The notes: generated from the sequence alone by a model not told the origin. A DNA stretch of 53,754 bases from Prochlorococcus sp. AG-347-M23 (GCA_003278855.1 QCCU01000010.1:1-53754); one strand, 5' to 3'. Positions 1 to 10,183 are shown, numbered from the stretch's first letter. Translations and numbers: made by a program.

Positions 1-4
1 CAAA

Positions 5-526
5 ATGGATTTTCAGTCCCTTTCATTTGGAATGCGGCGCATTGGATGGATTCGCTTTTGGGTTCAGTCCATTTTAGGTGTTGTTGTTGCAGCTGTTTTG
101 CTTTTTTCAAATGTTGTAAATAACAGCGAAGGACAGCTTGGCTTAGCGCCTGGTCTATCACTTACAACAATATCCCTGATTTTACTACTTTTTAGTCTTT
201 GGCAAGGTTGGTTAATAGTTAGAACAGGAAGGGCAATTGCAAGCAACGCAAGACCCTCAAGAGGACAAACCGGTAAATTGATAAAACGAGGACTAATAGT
301 TGATTTATTTGGAATTTTGTTTGGATTAATTGGATATCAAGCTCTTATGGGAGCTTTATTCATACAAGCATCCTCTCAAACGACTGGACAATTGATAACA
401 GCAACATCTGATATCCCAATTACTGGTCTTGAAATATTATCAGTTCTCAGCAACACGCAAGTTATCGCTGCTCATTTTTTTGGACTTTGTTTTTCTTTAT
501 GGCTTTTAAGAAGGATTTACAAATGA
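5..526 (+). CDS. DUF3611 family membrane protein (5' end may be cut)
   Basis: Small integral membrane protein of the cyanobacterial DUF3611 family, related to the chloroplast Tic21-type proteins; its exact function is not known. The 173 residues hold about four hydrophobic segments (near residues 17-38, 54-74, 95-120 and 150-168). The family-like stretches [14 protein letters not shown] near the start, [19 protein letters not shown] around 83-101 and the ending [10 protein letters not shown] are visible. The frame stays open to the window edge upstream of the ATG at 5, so the true start may lie outside. The 3' end overlaps the convergent surE gene by 21 bases. The family call is from recognised motifs and was not searched. 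Confidence 0.8.
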   Translation: MDFQSLSFGMRRIGWIRFWVQSILGVVVAAVLLFSNVVNNSEGQLGLAPGLSLTTISLILLLFSLWQGWLIVRTGRAIASNARPSRGQTGKLIKRGLIVDLFGILFGLIGYQALMGALFIQASSQTTGQLITATSDIPITGLEILSVLSNTQVIAAHFFGLCFSLWLLRRIYK

Positions 527-1315
527 ATTATTAATTTTAGGTAATTCATCTAAATTACCTCTCCAAAATAAATCTGGTTCTACAGGTGTAAGAGATATTT
601 TATTTTCTTGTATTTGAGATACATCGCTAGGCCAATTCTTAGGACCGTAACCTTTCGATTTAAGATCTAAAACAACTTCTCCTGCTAACCAATAATAATC
701 GTCACCCCTTGGGTCTTCCCTTTTGGAAAATTGATTTTTATATTTTCTTACCGATAATCTTGTCCAGGATAATTCTTTTATCTTGTTTTTTTCGCAGGGG
801 GGTATGTTCAAATTTAATAAAAGTGAAGCTGGCCAACTATCGTTAATTGCTTGTTCGGCAATATTCATTGCAATTTCTCCAGCAAATTCAAAATTTTTCC
901 ATTTAAAACTAGCAACACTTATTGCCATTGAAGGAACATTTTCTAAAGTTCCTTCCATAGCTGCAGCGACTGTGCCTGAACAAAAAATATCTGTCCCTAA
1001 ATTGGGTCCGTGATTTATTCCGGATAGTACCAGATCGGGTTTGTGATCCAAGAGTTCAGATAGTGCTAATTTGACACAATCAGCAGGTGTGCCGGAACAT
1101 CCCCAAGCTTCTATACCCTCTACAAATAATTCGTCAGCTTTTTCCACTCTTAATGGGGATTGCAAAGTAAGACCATGACCAGTAGCTGATCTTTCCTGGT
1201 CAGGACATACTACTTTTACCTTATGTCCTCTTTTTTGGGCTGATTTTGCTAAAGCTCTTATCCCCGCTGCGAAAACACCATCATCATTGCTAATTAATAT
1301 ATTTAACGGTTTCAT
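506..1315 (-). CDS. surE: 5'/3'-nucleotidase SurE
   Basis: Metal-dependent nucleoside monophosphate phosphatase of the SurE family, a cytosolic enzyme. The N-terminus reads [14 protein letters not shown], with the metal-binding Asp pair at residues 11-12. ERSATGHG around residue 43 supplies the conserved Ser, and [10 protein letters not shown] near residue 100 supplies the conserved Asn. The length of 269 residues is normal for cyanobacterial SurE. It is transcribed away from pheS, with a 68-bp divergent spacer, and converges on the DUF3611 gene with a short overlap. No disruption was seen. Confidence 0.95.
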   Translation of the reverse strand: MKPLNILISNDDGVFAAGIRALAKSAQKRGHKVKVVCPDQERSATGHGLTLQSPLRVEKADELFVEGIEAWGCSGTPADCVKLALSELLDHKPDLVLSGINHGPNLGTDIFCSGTVAAAMEGTLENVPSMAISVASFKWKNFEFAGEIAMNIAEQAINDSWPASLLLNLNIPPCEKNKIKELSWTRLSVRKYKNQFSKREDPRGDDYYWLAGEVVLDLKSKGYGPKNWPSDVSQIQENKISLTPVEPDLFWRGNLDELPKINNSFVNPS

Positions 1316-1383
1316 TTATCAAGACATTTTATTTATGGACGATATTTAAGTAAGATAAAACAATACTTATTTTTACTATATCA

Positions 1384-2391
1384 GTGAGTCAAATTGAATC
1401 ATTAAGTCAAATTGAGGAAAAACTAAATAATCTTTCTCTAACAGCAAAAAATAATATAGATAATTCTAATACTCATGAAGAACTGGATCAATTGAGAGTT
1501 GCCTTGCTAGGGAAAAAAGGTGATTTATCAATTATTTTGAAAACAATGGGTCAATTATCTGCTACTGATAGACCAATTATTGGCCAGAAGGCAAATTTAA
1601 TGAAGATAAATTTGCAAGAACTAATAACTGAAAGAAAAAATAAACTAAACAGCGAAGCCTTAGATAAAAAGATTAAAAAAGAAAAAATTGATGTAACTAT
1701 CCCTTCAGTTGGAACACCCCCTGGGAATAAACATCCCTTGATTTCAACTCAAGACGAAATAATAGATATATTTTGTGGTTTAGGATACTCAGTTGAAAGC
1801 GGCCCTGAAATAGAAACTGATTTTTATAATTTTGAATCTCTTAATATCCCCAAAAATCATCCTGCAAGAGATATGCAGGATACTTTTTACTTAGATGAAA
1901 ATCGACTTTTAAGGACCCATACTTCTCCTGTTCAGATAAGGTACTTAGAGAAGAATCCTCCTCCAGTAAGAATTATTGCTCCCGGGAGAGTATATAGGAG
2001 AGATGCAGTAGATGCTACTCATTCCCCTGTATTTAATCAGGTTGAGGTTTTATGTATCGATCAAGACATTAATTTTAGTCATTTAAGAGGAACAGTTCTT
2101 ACATTTTTAAAGGCCTTTTTTGGAGATATTCCTGTAAGATTTAGAGCTAGTTATTTCCCATTTACTGAACCTTCAGCAGAAGTAGACGTCCAGTGGAAAG
2201 GTAAATGGCTAGAAGTAATGGGTTGCGGAATGGTTGATCCAAAGGTCTTAGAAAAATTAGGAATTGATTCTGAGAAATGGACTGGTTTTGCAGCAGGATT
2301 AGGAGTTGAGAGATTTTGTATGGTGAGACATCAGATCGACGACATCAGAAAATTTTATACAAATGATATTAGATTCTTAGAACAGTTCTAA
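1384..2391 (+). CDS. pheS: Phenylalanine--tRNA ligase alpha subunit
   Basis: Catalytic alpha subunit of class II phenylalanyl-tRNA synthetase, which works as an alpha2beta2 enzyme with PheT (pheT is not in this window). An N-terminal coiled-coil (about residues 1-90) is followed by the catalytic core with [21 protein letters not shown], the motif 2 region [12 protein letters not shown] and a C-terminal [16 protein letters not shown] motif 3. The length of 335 residues is typical. The start is GTG at 1384, because no ATG lies in frame nearby upstream. A TACTAT-like -10 sits just before the start. Confidence 0.97.
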   Translation: MSQIESLSQIEEKLNNLSLTAKNNIDNSNTHEELDQLRVALLGKKGDLSIILKTMGQLSATDRPIIGQKANLMKINLQELITERKNKLNSEALDKKIKKEKIDVTIPSVGTPPGNKHPLISTQDEIIDIFCGLGYSVESGPEIETDFYNFESLNIPKNHPARDMQDTFYLDENRLLRTHTSPVQIRYLEKNPPPVRIIAPGRVYRRDAVDATHSPVFNQVEVLCIDQDINFSHLRGTVLTFLKAFFGDIPVRFRASYFPFTEPSAEVDVQWKGKWLEVMGCGMVDPKVLEKLGIDSEKWTGFAAGLGVERFCMVRHQIDDIRKFYTNDIRFLEQF

Positions 2392-2461
2392 TAGTATTTG
2401 ATTTTTAAATTAGGATTGTCCAACAAATTAGTTTAAGATAGTCCTAGTTTTAATTTTTTGA

Positions 2462-3370
2462 TTGGTACGTAAAGCAGGACTAATCGTTAATGATGGAAAG
2501 GAACTAGCTGTTCAAACTGCAACTTCTGTTCAAAAAAAATTGGAAAAATCTAATTTTGAAGTTGTAAGAGTTAGTAGCTCTGGAGGGATGGTTGGTTTCG
2601 CAAATCCTGATCAACATGTACGTCCTTTGGGATATACGAATTGTGTCCCTGAGGGGTTTGATTCATCAATGGAATTTGCAATTGTTCTTGGCGGAGATGG
2701 GACTGTACTTTCTGCTGCAAGGCAAACGGCACCTGCTAAAATTCCAATTCTTACAATAAATACTGGTCATTTAGGATTTCTTGCGGAAGCTTACTTATCT
2801 AACCTAGATGAGGCTATAGATAAAATAATTGTTGGAAATTGGGATATTGAAGAAAGAACTTGCTTTATCATTAGCGTAATGAGGAATGATCAGAGGAGAT
2901 GGGAGTCTCTTTGCCTTAATGAGATGGCTCTTCATAGAGAACCTCTAACAAGTATGTGTCACTTTGAAATTTCTATAGGTCGACATGCTCCTGTGGATAT
3001 TTCAGCTGATGGAGTAATTTTATCTACACCAACTGGTTCTACCGCCTATTCTCTAAGTGCTGGAGGACCAGTTATCACACCTGATTGTCCAGTGGTGCAA
3101 TTAACTCCAATTGCTCCACATTCATTGGCATCTAGGGCATTGGTTTTTAATGATTCAGAGCCAGTAACTGTTTTTCCTGCAACTCCTGAAAGGTTAGTAA
3201 TGGTTGTTGATGGTAATGCTGGTTGTTATGTTTGGCCAGAAGATAGGGTTTTAATAAGAAAAAGTAAACACTCAGTAAAATTTATTAGACTTGAAGATCA
3301 CGAATTCTTCCAAGTTTTAAGAAATAAACTTGGTTGGGGTTTACCCCATGTAGCTAAACCTGATAAATAA
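2462..3370 (+). CDS. nadK: NAD kinase
   Basis: ATP-NAD kinase, which phosphorylates NAD to NADP in the cytosol. The diagnostic GGDG motif is present in [13 protein letters not shown] (about residues 77-89), followed by [10 protein letters not shown] and the substrate-loop sequence [16 protein letters not shown]. The 302 residues match the length of other picocyanobacterial homologues. The only sensible start is TTG at 2462, giving [12 protein letters not shown]; no clear Shine-Dalgarno precedes it, as is common in Prochlorococcus. It lies 70 bp after pheS and ends just before the convergent cobL. Confidence 0.94.
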   Translation: MVRKAGLIVNDGKELAVQTATSVQKKLEKSNFEVVRVSSSGGMVGFANPDQHVRPLGYTNCVPEGFDSSMEFAIVLGGDGTVLSAARQTAPAKIPILTINTGHLGFLAEAYLSNLDEAIDKIIVGNWDIEERTCFIISVMRNDQRRWESLCLNEMALHREPLTSMCHFEISIGRHAPVDISADGVILSTPTGSTAYSLSAGGPVITPDCPVVQLTPIAPHSLASRALVFNDSEPVTVFPATPERLVMVVDGNAGCYVWPEDRVLIRKSKHSVKFIRLEDHEFFQVLRNKLGWGLPHVAKPDK

Positions 3371-3383
3371 CAGTTACTTAAAT

Positions 3384-4662
3384 TTATTTTTTCCCTTTTA
3401 ATAAAAAAACAGGATTATTTGGTTCTAATCTTATTCCCTCAGCGATACTTAAGCTTTTATGGGTTTGAATTAAATTTAAATTTGTTTTGAAATTTTTATC
3501 TTCTAATTCCTCTTTTAATTCTTCAATAGTTTGAATGTCAATTATTGGGATAACGATAATATCTCCATTATTCATACTAATACCCAGTTTTTTTAATTAT
3601 TTGAAGTTTAGTCTTTTTGTCACATCCTCCAATTATTAATCTATTAGGTTTTTCAAAAGAACTTAAATTTCTCGTATTCAAAATATTATTAATGTCTTCT
3701 TCAAAAATAAATTTTGGTTTAACGCTAAGCCTTTTTGAGTTTTCTAGTATTAATGACTTTGATCCAATCCTTTTATCGAAACAAAATAAATCTAAGTCAG
3801 GCCTTAATTTTAATGCCTCTAAACCTATTGACCCACTACCTGCTCCTATATCCCAAATGACCCCATTTTTAGGGAGCTCTAGATCAGCCAAGATTTGAAC
3901 GCGAACCTCCCTTTTAGTCAATAAATTTGGTCTATCATCAAAAGTTTTAAAAATTTGGTCACTGATTCCGAAAAGAGGGAGATTATTATTTGAGTAATTT
4001 TTCTTTGTTTTTGTAAGAACAACAATGTTCAAACTTGATATATCTGAGGGTAATGATTCTTTAAGATTTAATTTTCTTATATTTTCTTTGTTGAAGCCTA
4101 TTTCTTCACAGAGCCAAAAATCATAGAAATCAATAAGATGCAATTCTGATAAGTTTTCTTTGATTATTTCTAAACTTTTTTTATTTGAATCTGTAATAAT
4201 AGACAAACTTGAAGGCTTTGCTTTAAGAGCCTCAACTAACTTAGTAGAATCTCTGCCGTGAATACTTACATTAACAGTATCTTGCCAAGGAATCTTTAAC
4301 TTACTAAATGCTAATTGAATGCAAGTATTTGAAGGGTAGAAACTTAATTCATCCTTTGAAAAATTTTCTAGTAATATTCTCCCAATTCCAAACCAAAGTG
4401 GATCTCCTCTAGAAATTAAAATAACATCAGTTTTTTGAGATCTAAGCCAGTTAAGAAGTTCGCTATTACTGTTGCTCGAAAAAAATGATTTCTTTTTTAA
4501 TAATTCATTTTCGCTCCATGGTTTAATTTCTTCAAGATATGAATTTGGAACTGCAATATGCTCTATTTCTAAAAATAGATTTTGTAATTTTAAAGATAGA
4601 TCATCAAATTTATAAGAATTAATTCCAATTACATGAATTTTTCTATTTACTTCAGTCATCAA
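3384..4662 (-). pseudogene. cobL: cobL, precorrin-6Y C5,15-methyltransferase (decarboxylating), split by a one-base frameshift
   Basis: Cobalamin (pseudocobalamin) pathway enzyme with an N-terminal CbiE methyltransferase domain (SRGDPLWFGIG at residues 84-94) and a C-terminal CbiT domain (SAM motif DIGAGSGSIG at 271-280). The first frame, 3577-4662, stops after 361 residues. The missing last ~60 residues of CbiT, ending GIRLEPNNPVFLLKGKK, are encoded in another frame at 3384-3575. The break lies at a run of seven T (plus strand 3588-3594, A7 in the gene). Removing one A gives a smooth join (QIIKKLGISMNNGDIIVIP) and a 425-residue protein of normal length. This could be a sequencing or assembly error in a homopolymer, a true mutation, or a gene read by slippage. 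The start is the ATG pair at 4662/4659. Confidence 0.85.
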
Positions 4663-4742
4663 TATTTAATGAAATGGAACTAAATTGTTTGAATGTTTTA
4701 TTAAATTATCTTATTATTATTTGAGATATCATAGTAAATTAA

Positions 4743-4994
4743 TTGTCTGAAAGGAGAAAGAGATTACATGATTTATTGTTAACTCTAATTAATAAAGATA
4801 GTGAATTTGAGTTTATTGAAGAAGACTCTAACGATTTAACATCAAGCTATTCTGAAAAAGACACGTTGAATTTATCTCGAGTTATAGAAAAAAATCGTAA
4901 AATAATCAAAAGATACCAAGCTATTGTAAGAACAGCTGTAACTTTAGATGCCCTTATGGATTCTGAAAATGAAGAAAATTACAAAATCAAATAA
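4743..4994 (+). CDS. Small conserved-looking hypothetical protein
   Basis: An 83-residue charged protein that I do not recognise. It is helical-looking, with an acidic middle (EFEFIEEDSND) and a basic C-terminal half (IEKNRKIIKRYQAIVRTAVTLDALM). It has no signal peptide or membrane segment. The start is TTG at 4743, 80 bp from the divergent cobL. Its last 26 bases overlap the start of the next gene, so the two are probably co-transcribed and translationally coupled. The position between cobL and ribD gives no functional clue. Confidence 0.65.
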   Translation: MSERRKRLHDLLLTLINKDSEFEFIEEDSNDLTSSYSEKDTLNLSRVIEKNRKIIKRYQAIVRTAVTLDALMDSENEENYKIK

Positions 4995-5469
4995 AAATAT
5001 TTTTTTAAAAAAAATATTACCTTTATTTTTACTACTATCCTTTATTTTTAACCCATTAAAAGTATCCGCGGAAGTTGCAGAAACAGAAATAAATGGGGAA
5101 TTTATAAATGCCAGCAGTGAGTTTTTAAGGGATTTGGACTTTGAAACTTGGCAATTAGTAGCTTATAAATCACCTCTTTTTGAAGATAAATTGATCTTGA
5201 GAGTAATAGGATATCCAGGAAATCTTAGGATTGATCATCCCACTGACTTGAGGATTGAATCAGGTAGAAAACAGTGGCTTTTAGATGATAAAACATTACT
5301 TAATGTTGAATTAGCAAATGATGGAAGACAAGCTGCAGCAGAATTCGATCTTGATGAATTGATTAAAAATTTAGATAAAAATAGACCATTAAGATTATCT
5401 TTGTCGGGAGTTTTTTCTGAGTTACCTGTTCCTCCTTTTGTTGTTAAAGAGTGGAGATCAATAAACTGA
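4969..5469 (+). CDS. DUF3122 family secreted protein
   Basis: Cyanobacterial DUF3122 protein, probably periplasmic, of unknown function. I chose ATG 4969 (MKKITKSNKN) rather than the frame start at 4948 because it gives a normal signal peptide: a Lys-rich n-region, hydrophobic core ILPLFLLLSFIFNP and likely cleavage after KVSA. The mature part is about 140 residues and ends LPVPPFVVKEWRSIN, with the recognisable FETWQLVAYKSP and RIDHPTDL stretches. It overlaps the preceding small gene by 26 bases and ends 14 bases before the chosen ribD start. Confidence 0.75.
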   Translation: MKKITKSNKNIFLKKILPLFLLLSFIFNPLKVSAEVAETEINGEFINASSEFLRDLDFETWQLVAYKSPLFEDKLILRVIGYPGNLRIDHPTDLRIESGRKQWLLDDKTLLNVELANDGRQAAAEFDLDELIKNLDKNRPLRLSLSGVFSELPVPPFVVKEWRSIN

Positions 5470-5483
5470 ATTTGTTTTTGGAG

Positions 5484-6578
5484 ATGACTGAGAAAAATGT
5501 AAACCATACAAAATGGATGAAAAGAGCAATTTTTTTGGCTTCTTTAGGTAAAAATACAACGAGTCCAAACCCAAGGGTGGGAGCAGTGATACTTGATAAG
5601 AATGGAAAGCTTATTTCAGAAGGGTTTCATTTCAAGGCAGGAATGCCTCATGCAGAGGCAATGGCTTTTAATAATTTAAAAAAAGATGCTAGAGGTGGGT
5701 CAATTTATGTAAATCTTGAACCTTGTTGCCACCAGGGTAGAACACCTCCATGTGTAGACAAGGTGATATCCTCTGGGATAAAAAGGGCTTATATATCTAT
5801 TGAAGACCCTGATTTAAGAGTCGCTGGTAAAGGTATCAAGAAGCTAGAAGAAGCGGGAATACAAGTTCACTTAGGATTATGTAAAAAGGAATCCTTAGAT
5901 TTAAATAAGGCTTTCATTCATAGGAATACTACTAAAAAGGCATTTGGTGTTTTTAAATGGGCAATGAGTATTGATGGGAGAATAGCTTTAAAAAATGGAA
6001 AAAGTAAATGGATTACTAATGAAGAATCAAGAGCATTAGTACACTCTTTTAGAGCAAACTTTGATGCAATAATCATTGGTGGAAACACATTAAGAAGAGA
6101 TAATCCCCTCTTGACTACTAGAGGTTTAAAAAATCCTGAGCCTTTGCGGGTTGTGTTTACAAAAAGTTTAGACCTGCCAACAAAATCTAATCTTTGGGAT
6201 TGTAATAAGGCAAAAACATTAGTTATTTATGATTCCTCAACAGCAAATGAAAACTACCTCACTAGGATTCCAAAGTCTGTTGAAGTTAAAAAGGTATCAT
6301 CAGATAATCCAGAGTTAATTTCAAAAATACTTGCTAAAAGGGGATGTAACAATGTTTTGTGGGAATGTGGCCCTCGATTGGCTACTGCCGCTATTAAATC
6401 AAATTGTATTCAAGAAATTATAACTTTTATTGCTCCAAAAATTTTAGGCGGAGAAAATAGTATGAATCCCCTTGGGGATTTTGAGTTTGGAGAAATGCAT
6501 GAAATTATAAAATTAAGCAAATCTCAGCTTAGTTTGATTGGTGATGATATATGCGTTAAGAGTTTGTTCAAAAATTAA
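5484..6578 (+). CDS. ribD: Bifunctional diaminohydroxyphosphoribosylaminopyrimidine deaminase / uracil reductase
   Basis: Catalyses two consecutive riboflavin steps: deamination of the pyrimidine formed after GTP cyclohydrolase II, then NADPH reduction of the ribosyl chain. The N-terminal deaminase domain has the zinc ligands in PHAEAMAF and EPCCHQGRTPPC. The C-terminal reductase starts around FGVFKWAMSIDGRIAL and includes SKWITNEESR and WECGP. ATG 5484 (MTEKNVNHTKW) is preferred. A GTG at 5451 in the same frame would add 11 residues with no family match and overlap the previous gene. The chosen start gives 364 residues, normal for RibD. The gene is followed by a strong hairpin. Confidence 0.93.
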   Translation: MTEKNVNHTKWMKRAIFLASLGKNTTSPNPRVGAVILDKNGKLISEGFHFKAGMPHAEAMAFNNLKKDARGGSIYVNLEPCCHQGRTPPCVDKVISSGIKRAYISIEDPDLRVAGKGIKKLEEAGIQVHLGLCKKESLDLNKAFIHRNTTKKAFGVFKWAMSIDGRIALKNGKSKWITNEESRALVHSFRANFDAIIIGGNTLRRDNPLLTTRGLKNPEPLRVVFTKSLDLPTKSNLWDCNKAKTLVIYDSSTANENYLTRIPKSVEVKKVSSDNPELISKILAKRGCNNVLWECGPRLATAAIKSNCIQEIITFIAPKILGGENSMNPLGDFEFGEMHEIIKLSKSQLSLIGDDICVKSLFKN

Positions 6579-6590
6579 TTTTAAAGATAT

Positions 6591-6630
6591 TTATTTGGGT
6601 AAGAGTACCGTACGGTTCTTACCCAAATAA
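6591..6630. terminator. Strong hairpin between ribD and ftsH, probable terminator
   Basis: A perfect 14-bp inverted repeat, TTATTTGGGTAAGA (6591-6604) against TCTTACCCAAATAA (6617-6630). The 12-base loop contains a second palindrome, ACCGTACGGT (6607-6616), so the element can fold as a long stem with a 2-base bulge. An A/T-rich run flanks each side, so it could terminate ribD transcription from the plus strand. A terminator fits best because both neighbouring genes point right. The unusual palindromic tip could also be a protein-binding site. Confidence 0.65.
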
Positions 6631-6663
6631 AACAATACAGATACGGAAACTATTGGTTTAGTT

Positions 6664-6669
6664 TATAAT
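6664..6669 (+). promoter_or_regulatory. Perfect TATAAT -10 element upstream of ftsH
   Basis: TATAAT at 6664-6669 lies after the ribD hairpin and 23 bases before the chosen ATG of ftsH. Its position gives a very short leader of about 15 bases. No convincing -35 element is visible at the usual spacing, which is common for cyanobacterial promoters. Confidence 0.45.
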
Positions 6670-6691
6670 AGATTCAAATTTGCCATCAATT

Positions 6692-8554
6692 ATGCCAATA
6701 AGACAAGACGATAATCAACCTAATAGAAGATTTGGAATTGTAAATATAATTTTGATAGGAGTTGGAGCACTACTTCTATTTAGTAGCCTTTTCCCTAATC
6801 AAAATATGCAAATACCTAGGGTTCCTTATTCTTTATTTATAGATCAGGTTAATGATGGTGAAGTTAAGCGTGCATATATCACTCAAGAACAGATTAGATA
6901 TGAGTTAAATGGAGCTGAAGAAGGAGCACCTTCAGTTTTGGCAACAACCCCAATTTTTGATATGGATCTGCCCCAAAGGTTAGAAAGTAAAGGTGTGGAA
7001 TTCGCTGCTGCTCCTCCAAAGAAACCTAATTTCTTCTCAACTATATTGAGCTGGGTCGTACCTCCTTTGATTTTTATCCTTGTCTTACAATTTTTTGCTA
7101 GAAGAAGTATGGGTGGCGGAGGTGCTCAGGGAGCTCTAAGTTTTACTAAAAGCAAAGCTAAAGTTTATGTGCCAGATGATGAATCAAAAGTAACATTCGC
7201 AGACGTAGCTGGAGTTGATGAAGCTAAGGATGAATTAACAGAGATAGTTGATTTTTTAAAAAAACCAGAAAGATATACTGATATTGGAGCGCGAATACCT
7301 AAGGGCGTACTTCTTGTGGGACCTCCAGGAACAGGAAAGACTCTTCTTTCAAAGGCTGTAGCTGGTGAAGCAGAAGTCCCTTTCTTTATTATTTCAGGTT
7401 CTGAATTTGTTGAGCTTTTTGTAGGTGCAGGTGCCGCAAGAGTAAGGGATTTGTTTGAACAAGCAAAGAAAAAAGCTCCTTGCATTATTTTTATTGACGA
7501 ATTAGATGCTATAGGTAAAAGCCGTTCTGGATCTATGGGAGTAGTTGGTGGAAATGATGAAAGAGAACAAACTTTAAATCAGTTGCTAACCGAAATGGAT
7601 GGTTTTGCTTCAGCTGATAAGCCTGTTATTGTTCTTGCTGCGACTAACCAACCGGAAGTCCTAGATGCTGCGTTATTAAGACCTGGAAGATTTGATAGGC
7701 AAGTTTTAGTAGATAGACCTGATTTGTCAGGAAGAAAAACAATTCTAGAAATTTACACAAAAAAAGTTAAATTAGCAGACTCTATAGATCTAGATTCAAT
7801 TGCTCAAGCAACAAGCGGTTTTGCAGGTGCCGATTTAGCAAACATGGTAAATGAAGCTGCTTTACTTGCAGCCAGAGCCAAAAGAAAAAGCGTAGAGCAA
7901 CAAGATTTAAGTGAGGCTATTGAGAGAGTTGTTGCTGGTTTGGAAAAGAAGAGTCGTGTTTTGCAAGATGATGAAAAGAAAGTCGTTGCATATCATGAAG
8001 TTGGTCATGCAATAGTTGGCCATCTCATGCCTGGAGGTTCTAAAGTTGCAAAGATTTCGATTGTACCGAGAGGTATGAGCGCTCTTGGTTATACTCTTCA
8101 ATTGCCAACTGAAGAAAGATTCTTGAATTCCAAAGAAGAACTTAAAGGGCAAATAGCTACTCTTCTTGGAGGAAGATCTGCAGAAGAGGTAGTCTTTGGA
8201 AAAATTACTACCGGAGCTTCAAATGATTTACAAAGAGCAACTGATATAGCAGAACAAATGGTCGGCACTTTTGGAATGAGTGATATTCTTGGTCCTCTTG
8301 CTTATGACAAACAAGGTGGAGGTCAGTTCTTAGGAAATGGAAACAATCCAAGAAGATCTGTTAGTGATGCTACTGCTCAAGCAATAGACAAAGAGGTTAG
8401 AGATTTAGTTGATGATGCACACGAAACAGCACTAAATATTTTGAGGAATAATTTACCTCTTCTTGAATCGATTTCTCAAAAAATTCTCCAAGAAGAAGTT
8501 ATAGAGGGTGAGGATCTTAAAACCCTCCTAGCAGAGAGTAAAATGCCTGCATAG
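6692..8554 (+). CDS. ftsH: ATP-dependent zinc metalloprotease FtsH
   Basis: Membrane-anchored AAA protease that degrades membrane and short-lived proteins; in cyanobacteria FtsH isoforms turn over damaged photosystem II D1. Two N-terminal membrane segments (around residues 17-33 and 120-136) flank the lumenal domain. The AAA module has Walker A GPPGTGKT at 210-217 and Walker [13 protein letters not shown], with the arginine-finger region [10 protein letters not shown]. The zinc motif HEVGH begins at residue 435; Val replaces the more common Ala of HEAGH. ATG 6692 (MPIRQDDNQ) is chosen over TTG 6680. The length of 620 residues is typical. It stands alone or is co-transcribed with argF 27 bp downstream. 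Confidence 0.95.
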   Translation: MPIRQDDNQPNRRFGIVNIILIGVGALLLFSSLFPNQNMQIPRVPYSLFIDQVNDGEVKRAYITQEQIRYELNGAEEGAPSVLATTPIFDMDLPQRLESKGVEFAAAPPKKPNFFSTILSWVVPPLIFILVLQFFARRSMGGGGAQGALSFTKSKAKVYVPDDESKVTFADVAGVDEAKDELTEIVDFLKKPERYTDIGARIPKGVLLVGPPGTGKTLLSKAVAGEAEVPFFIISGSEFVELFVGAGAARVRDLFEQAKKKAPCIIFIDELDAIGKSRSGSMGVVGGNDEREQTLNQLLTEMDGFASADKPVIVLAATNQPEVLDAALLRPGRFDRQVLVDRPDLSGRKTILEIYTKKVKLADSIDLDSIAQATSGFAGADLANMVNEAALLAARAKRKSVEQQDLSEAIERVVAGLEKKSRVLQDDEKKVVAYHEVGHAIVGHLMPGGSKVAKISIVPRGMSALGYTLQLPTEERFLNSKEELKGQIATLLGGRSAEEVVFGKITTGASNDLQRATDIAEQMVGTFGMSDILGPLAYDKQGGGQFLGNGNNPRRSVSDATAQAIDKEVRDLVDDAHETALNILRNNLPLLESISQKILQEEVIEGEDLKTLLAESKMPA

Positions 8555-8581
8555 TAGAATTTAGGTTTCGTACAAAGTTAG

Positions 8582-9508
8582 ATGTTAAATCCGATTAAGC
8601 TTGCAAGTAAGAATTTTTTATCAAGCTTGGATACTACACTTGAAGAATTTCTTCATATTTTAGAGTTAGCCAAAAATTTTAAAAATAAAGATCTAAATAT
8701 AAAACTCAAAGAAAAAGTTTTAGGGTTAATTTTTGATAAGTCATCAACTCGCACTAGAGTTAGTTTCCAAGTGGCAATGTCAAGACTTGGCGGCACCACA
8801 GTTGACTTAAATCCTACTACTTCACAAATTGGGAGGGGAGAGCCAATTAGAGATACAGCAAGAGTGCTAAGTAGATACTGCGACGTTCTTGCGATAAGAA
8901 CATTTAAACAAACTGATTTGGAAGAGTATGCAAAATGGTCCTCTAAGCCAGTTATTAATGCACTTACTGATTTAGAACATCCATGTCAGGCATTAGCTGA
9001 TTTTATGACAATTAAAGAGGAATTTCTTGATTTTAACGATGTAGTTTTGACATTTATTGGAGACGGAAATAACGTCGCAAATTCTCTTATTTTATGTGGT
9101 GCGTTATTAGGAGTAGAAGTTAGGATTGCATGTCCTAAAGGTTATGAACCTAACTCGGCGTTGATTAAAAAAGCATATGAAATATACAAGAATAAAAATT
9201 TGTTGAAAATCACTAATGATCCTCATTCTGCTGTTTTAGGAGCAAATGTTCTTTATACAGATGTTTGGTCATCTATGGGTGAAGAAAATCAAAAAGATGA
9301 GAAAGAAAAAGTTTTTAATGGTTTCTCTATTGATAGTGATTTAGTTAGTAAAGCTGATAAAGAAGCAATTATTCTTCATTGCCTACCTGCGTATAGATCA
9401 AAAGAAATAACTGATGAAATATTTGAAAGTCAAAAAAGTAGAATTTTTGATCAAGCGGAAAATAGATTACATGCTCAACAAGCTCTTTTATCTTGTCTTC
9501 TCCAATAG
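8582..9508 (+). CDS. argF: Ornithine carbamoyltransferase
   Basis: Transfers the carbamoyl group from carbamoyl phosphate to ornithine to give citrulline in arginine synthesis; a cytosolic trimer. The carbamoyl-phosphate motif SSTRTR, the HPCQ motif (LEHPCQALADF) and the C-terminal HCLPAY motif are all present. The length of 308 residues is normal. The ATG at 8582 follows ftsH by 27 bp, which suggests readthrough from that gene. lexA follows after 57 bp, with LexA-type boxes in the gap. Confidence 0.96.
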   Translation: MLNPIKLASKNFLSSLDTTLEEFLHILELAKNFKNKDLNIKLKEKVLGLIFDKSSTRTRVSFQVAMSRLGGTTVDLNPTTSQIGRGEPIRDTARVLSRYCDVLAIRTFKQTDLEEYAKWSSKPVINALTDLEHPCQALADFMTIKEEFLDFNDVVLTFIGDGNNVANSLILCGALLGVEVRIACPKGYEPNSALIKKAYEIYKNKNLLKITNDPHSAVLGANVLYTDVWSSMGEENQKDEKEKVFNGFSIDSDLVSKADKEAIILHCLPAYRSKEITDEIFESQKSRIFDQAENRLHAQQALLSCLLQ

Positions 9509-9535
9509 GAATACTTGCAAACTAATTAATAAAAG

Positions 9536-9565
9536 GGTACAAATGTATTAGAGTACATTTGTTTT
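9536..9565 (+). promoter_or_regulatory. Two tandem LexA-type boxes abutting the lexA start
   Basis: GGTACAAATGTATT (9536-9549) and AGTACATTTGTTTT (9552-9565) each resemble the cyanobacterial LexA box of the AGTACNNNTGTACT type. They repeat at a 16-base step. Together they also form an inverted repeat, ACAAATGTA / TACATTTGT. They end directly at the lexA ATG (9566). The expected effect is autorepression of lexA. The match to the motif is from memory of the family consensus and was not scored. Confidence 0.6.
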
Positions 9566-10183
9566 ATGGAAACTTCTTCAGGGGACGATCTTACCCAAGC
9601 TCAGAATGAGCTCTATGGGTGGATAAAAGAATATATGAAAAACTTTCAACATAGCCCATCCATCAGACAAATGATGCAAGCTATGGGATTAAAATCTCCT
9701 GCTCCAATTCAAAGTCGCTTAAAACATTTGCAAGAAAAGGGCTATATCTCTTGGCAAGAGGGTAAAGCAAGAACAATGCAAATAGTTGATGAAATTATAG
9801 AAGGAGTACCAATTATGGGATCAGTCGCAGCTGGAGGTTTAATTGAAACTTATTCTGATGTTCAAGAGAATTTAGATATTTCTGATGTTTTAAAAAGGAA
9901 AAATGTTTTTGCTCTTACAGTTAATGGAGATTCTATGATAGACGCATGTATTGCAGATGGAGATATGGTTTTGATGGAGCCAATTAAAGATTCATACTCT
10001 CTTAGAAACGGAACTATTGTTAGTGCATTGGTTCCAGGTTTAGGGACAACTTTAAAGTATTTTGTTAAGAGAGAAGGAAAAATATTTCTTGAAGCAGCGA
10101 ATCCAGCGTACGAGCCAATTGAGTTGAATTTAGATGAAGTTGTTTTTCAAGGAAAATTATTAGCTGTCTGGCGAAAAGTTTAA
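9566..10183 (+). CDS. lexA: LexA repressor
   Basis: SOS transcriptional repressor with an N-terminal winged helix-turn-helix (about residues 1-70; SPSIRQMMQAMGLKSPAPIQ is the recognition region) and a C-terminal S24 self-cleavage domain. The Ala-Gly cleavage site at 89-90 (SVAAGG), the nucleophile Ser123 (GDSM) and the general-base Lys164 (TLKYF) are all present, so it should be RecA-responsive. The length of 205 residues is normal. It is the last protein gene of the core block before the tRNA and island, and its own upstream boxes indicate autoregulation. Confidence 0.95.
   Translation: METSSGDDLTQAQNELYGWIKEYMKNFQHSPSIRQMMQAMGLKSPAPIQSRLKHLQEKGYISWQEGKARTMQIVDEIIEGVPIMGSVAAGGLIETYSDVQENLDISDVLKRKNVFALTVNGDSMIDACIADGDMVLMEPIKDSYSLRNGTIVSALVPGLGTTLKYFVKREGKIFLEAANPAYEPIELNLDEVVFQGKLLAVWRKV

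Noticed and set aside
3384..3575. Independent 63-residue gene after cobL
   Set aside because: It matches the CbiT C-terminus and reads in register with cobL after removing one base, so it is the rest of that gene.
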